A program made the position numbers and the translations under genes. The notes below the pieces were generated by a model. That model did no database searches. It had not been told where the DNA came from and saw only the letters and a program-made list of their open reading frames with translations. Shown piece by piece: positions 6,347 to 7,035 of a stretch of 7,035 nucleotides of DNA; positions within the stretch are counted from its first letter, which is position 1; the number at the start of each line of letters is the position of its first letter. Source of the DNA: Alistipes sp. GTDB lineage: Bacteria > Bacteroidota > Bacteroidia > Bacteroidales > Rikenellaceae. The stretch is taken from positions 1 to 7,035 of the forward strand of contig JAFLRS010000087.1 of the NCBI GenBank assembly GCA_022511355.1, in the 5' to 3' direction.

Positions 6347-7035
6347 ATGGCTGAAAAAAAGTTTATCACTTGTGACGGTAACTATGCAGCTGCGCATATT
6401 GCGTATATGTTTTCGGAAGTAGCTGCCATTTACCCGATTACTCCGTCATCGACGATGGCCGAATTAGTCGATGAGTGGGCTGCTCAGGGCCGCAAAAACA
6501 TCTTCGGCGAGACGGTCAAGGTTGTCGAGATGCAGTCCGAGGCCGGAGCTGCCGGAGCGGTTCACGGTTCGTTGCAGAGCGGTGCCCTCACTTCGACCTT
6601 CACCGCATCGCAGGGTCTGCTGCTGATGATTCCCAACATGTACAAGATTTCGGGCGAGTTGCTGCCGGGAGTTTTCCACGTGTCGGCACGTGCATTGGCT
6701 GCACAGTCGCTTTCGATTTTCGGCGACCATCAGGATGTTATGGCGACCCGTCAGACCGGATTCGCCATGCTGGCAACTTCGTCGGTGCAGGAGGTTATGG
6801 ACCTTGCGGGCGTAGCGCATCTCGTGGCTGTCGAGGCCCGCGTTCCTTTCCTTCACTTCTTTGACGGATTCCGCACCTCGCACGAGATTCAGAAGATCGA
6901 GCTGATGGACGAAGCGTCGCTTACGGCGCTGCTCGACCGCGAGGCTCTCAAGTCGTTCCGCGAACGCGCTCTGAATCCCGAACACCCCGTTACGCGCGGT
7001 ACGGCTCAGAACCCCGACATCTATTTCCAGACCCG
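6347..7035 (+). CDS. nifJ: Pyruvate:ferredoxin (flavodoxin) oxidoreductase, N-terminal part (truncated by window end)
   Basis: This cytoplasmic enzyme oxidises pyruvate with coenzyme A to acetyl-CoA and CO2 and passes electrons to ferredoxin or flavodoxin, using thiamine diphosphate and iron-sulfur clusters; it is central to anaerobic metabolism. The first 229 codons are present of a single-chain enzyme that usually has about 1,200 residues, and the frame is open to the window edge. Family blocks are YPITPSS (29-35), SEAGAAGAVHG (64-74), TASQGLLLMIPNMYK (86-100), SIFGDHQDVMA (123-133), PFLHFFDGFRTSHEIQKI, and NPEHPVTRGTAQNPDIYFQ near the edge. Thr32, Glu65 and Arg115 align, with a constant offset of one, with Thr31, Glu64 and Arg114, active-site residues of Desulfovibrio africanus PFOR as I recall them. 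The ATG at 6347 follows an A-rich leader without a Shine-Dalgarno sequence. The gene is divergent from the receptor gene. The cluster-binding and thiamine domains lie beyond the window. Confidence 0.95.
   Translation, partial: MAEKKFITCDGNYAAAHIAYMFSEVAAIYPITPSSTMAELVDEWAAQGRKNIFGETVKVVEMQSEAGAAGAVHGSLQSGALTSTFTASQGLLLMIPNMYKISGELLPGVFHVSARALAAQSLSIFGDHQDVMATRQTGFAMLATSSVQEVMDLAGVAHLVAVEARVPFLHFFDGFRTSHEIQKIELMDEASLTALLDREALKSFRERALNPEHPVTRGTAQNPDIYFQT

Noticed and set aside
6174..6422. 82-codon plus-strand open frame across the divergent region
   Set aside because: It spans the predicted nifJ promoter and overlaps the nifJ start out of frame; no start signal or family resemblance was seen.
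1..7035. Search for a CRISPR array, insertion sequence, tRNA, phage or defence genes
   Set aside because: No regularly spaced repeats, transposase motifs, terminal inverted repeats, cloverleaf-like segments or defence domains were recognised by eye; nearly all sequence is explained by five genes.

Overview
The window looks like ordinary chromosomal DNA from a member of the Bacteroidales. Four things suggest this: promoter-like TAnnTTTG boxes lie upstream of the transcription units, gene starts lack Shine-Dalgarno sequences, RecQ is the long form with a C-terminal extension, and there is an outer-membrane receptor of the carboxypeptidase-regulatory-domain plus beta-barrel type. The fairly GC-rich coding sequence with AT-rich gaps would suit Alistipes or a relative, but that genus guess is inference.

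Layout, left to right. (1) A plus-strand cluster of three tightly packed genes: recQ (80-2278), a small exported protein that I assign to the DUF4923 family (2295-2879), and rsmA/ksgA (2884-3669). The gaps are 16 and 4 bases, so one transcript from a promoter just upstream of recQ is likely. (2) A strong hairpin at 3676-3709 that can serve as a terminator on both strands, since rsmA and the next gene converge on it. (3) A minus-strand gene (3715-6120) for an 801-residue TonB-dependent-receptor-like outer-membrane protein, apparently alone and without a SusD partner. (4) A 226-base divergent regulatory region (6121-6346) with a candidate Bacteroidetes promoter for each direction. (5) The start of nifJ/por on the plus strand, single-chain pyruvate:ferredoxin (flavodoxin) oxidoreductase, cut by the window end.

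The genes serve separate jobs: DNA recombination and repair (RecQ), 16S rRNA dimethylation (RsmA), an uncharacterised envelope protein, outer-membrane uptake of an unknown ligand, and anaerobic pyruvate oxidation. I see no tRNA or rRNA gene, CRISPR array, insertion sequence, phage gene or defence system, and no frameshifted or broken gene. I did not find an undescribed system. The items worth a second look are modest: the exported protein inside the recQ-rsmA operon, its signal peptide, the RecQ C-terminal extension, and the repeats in the divergent promoter region.
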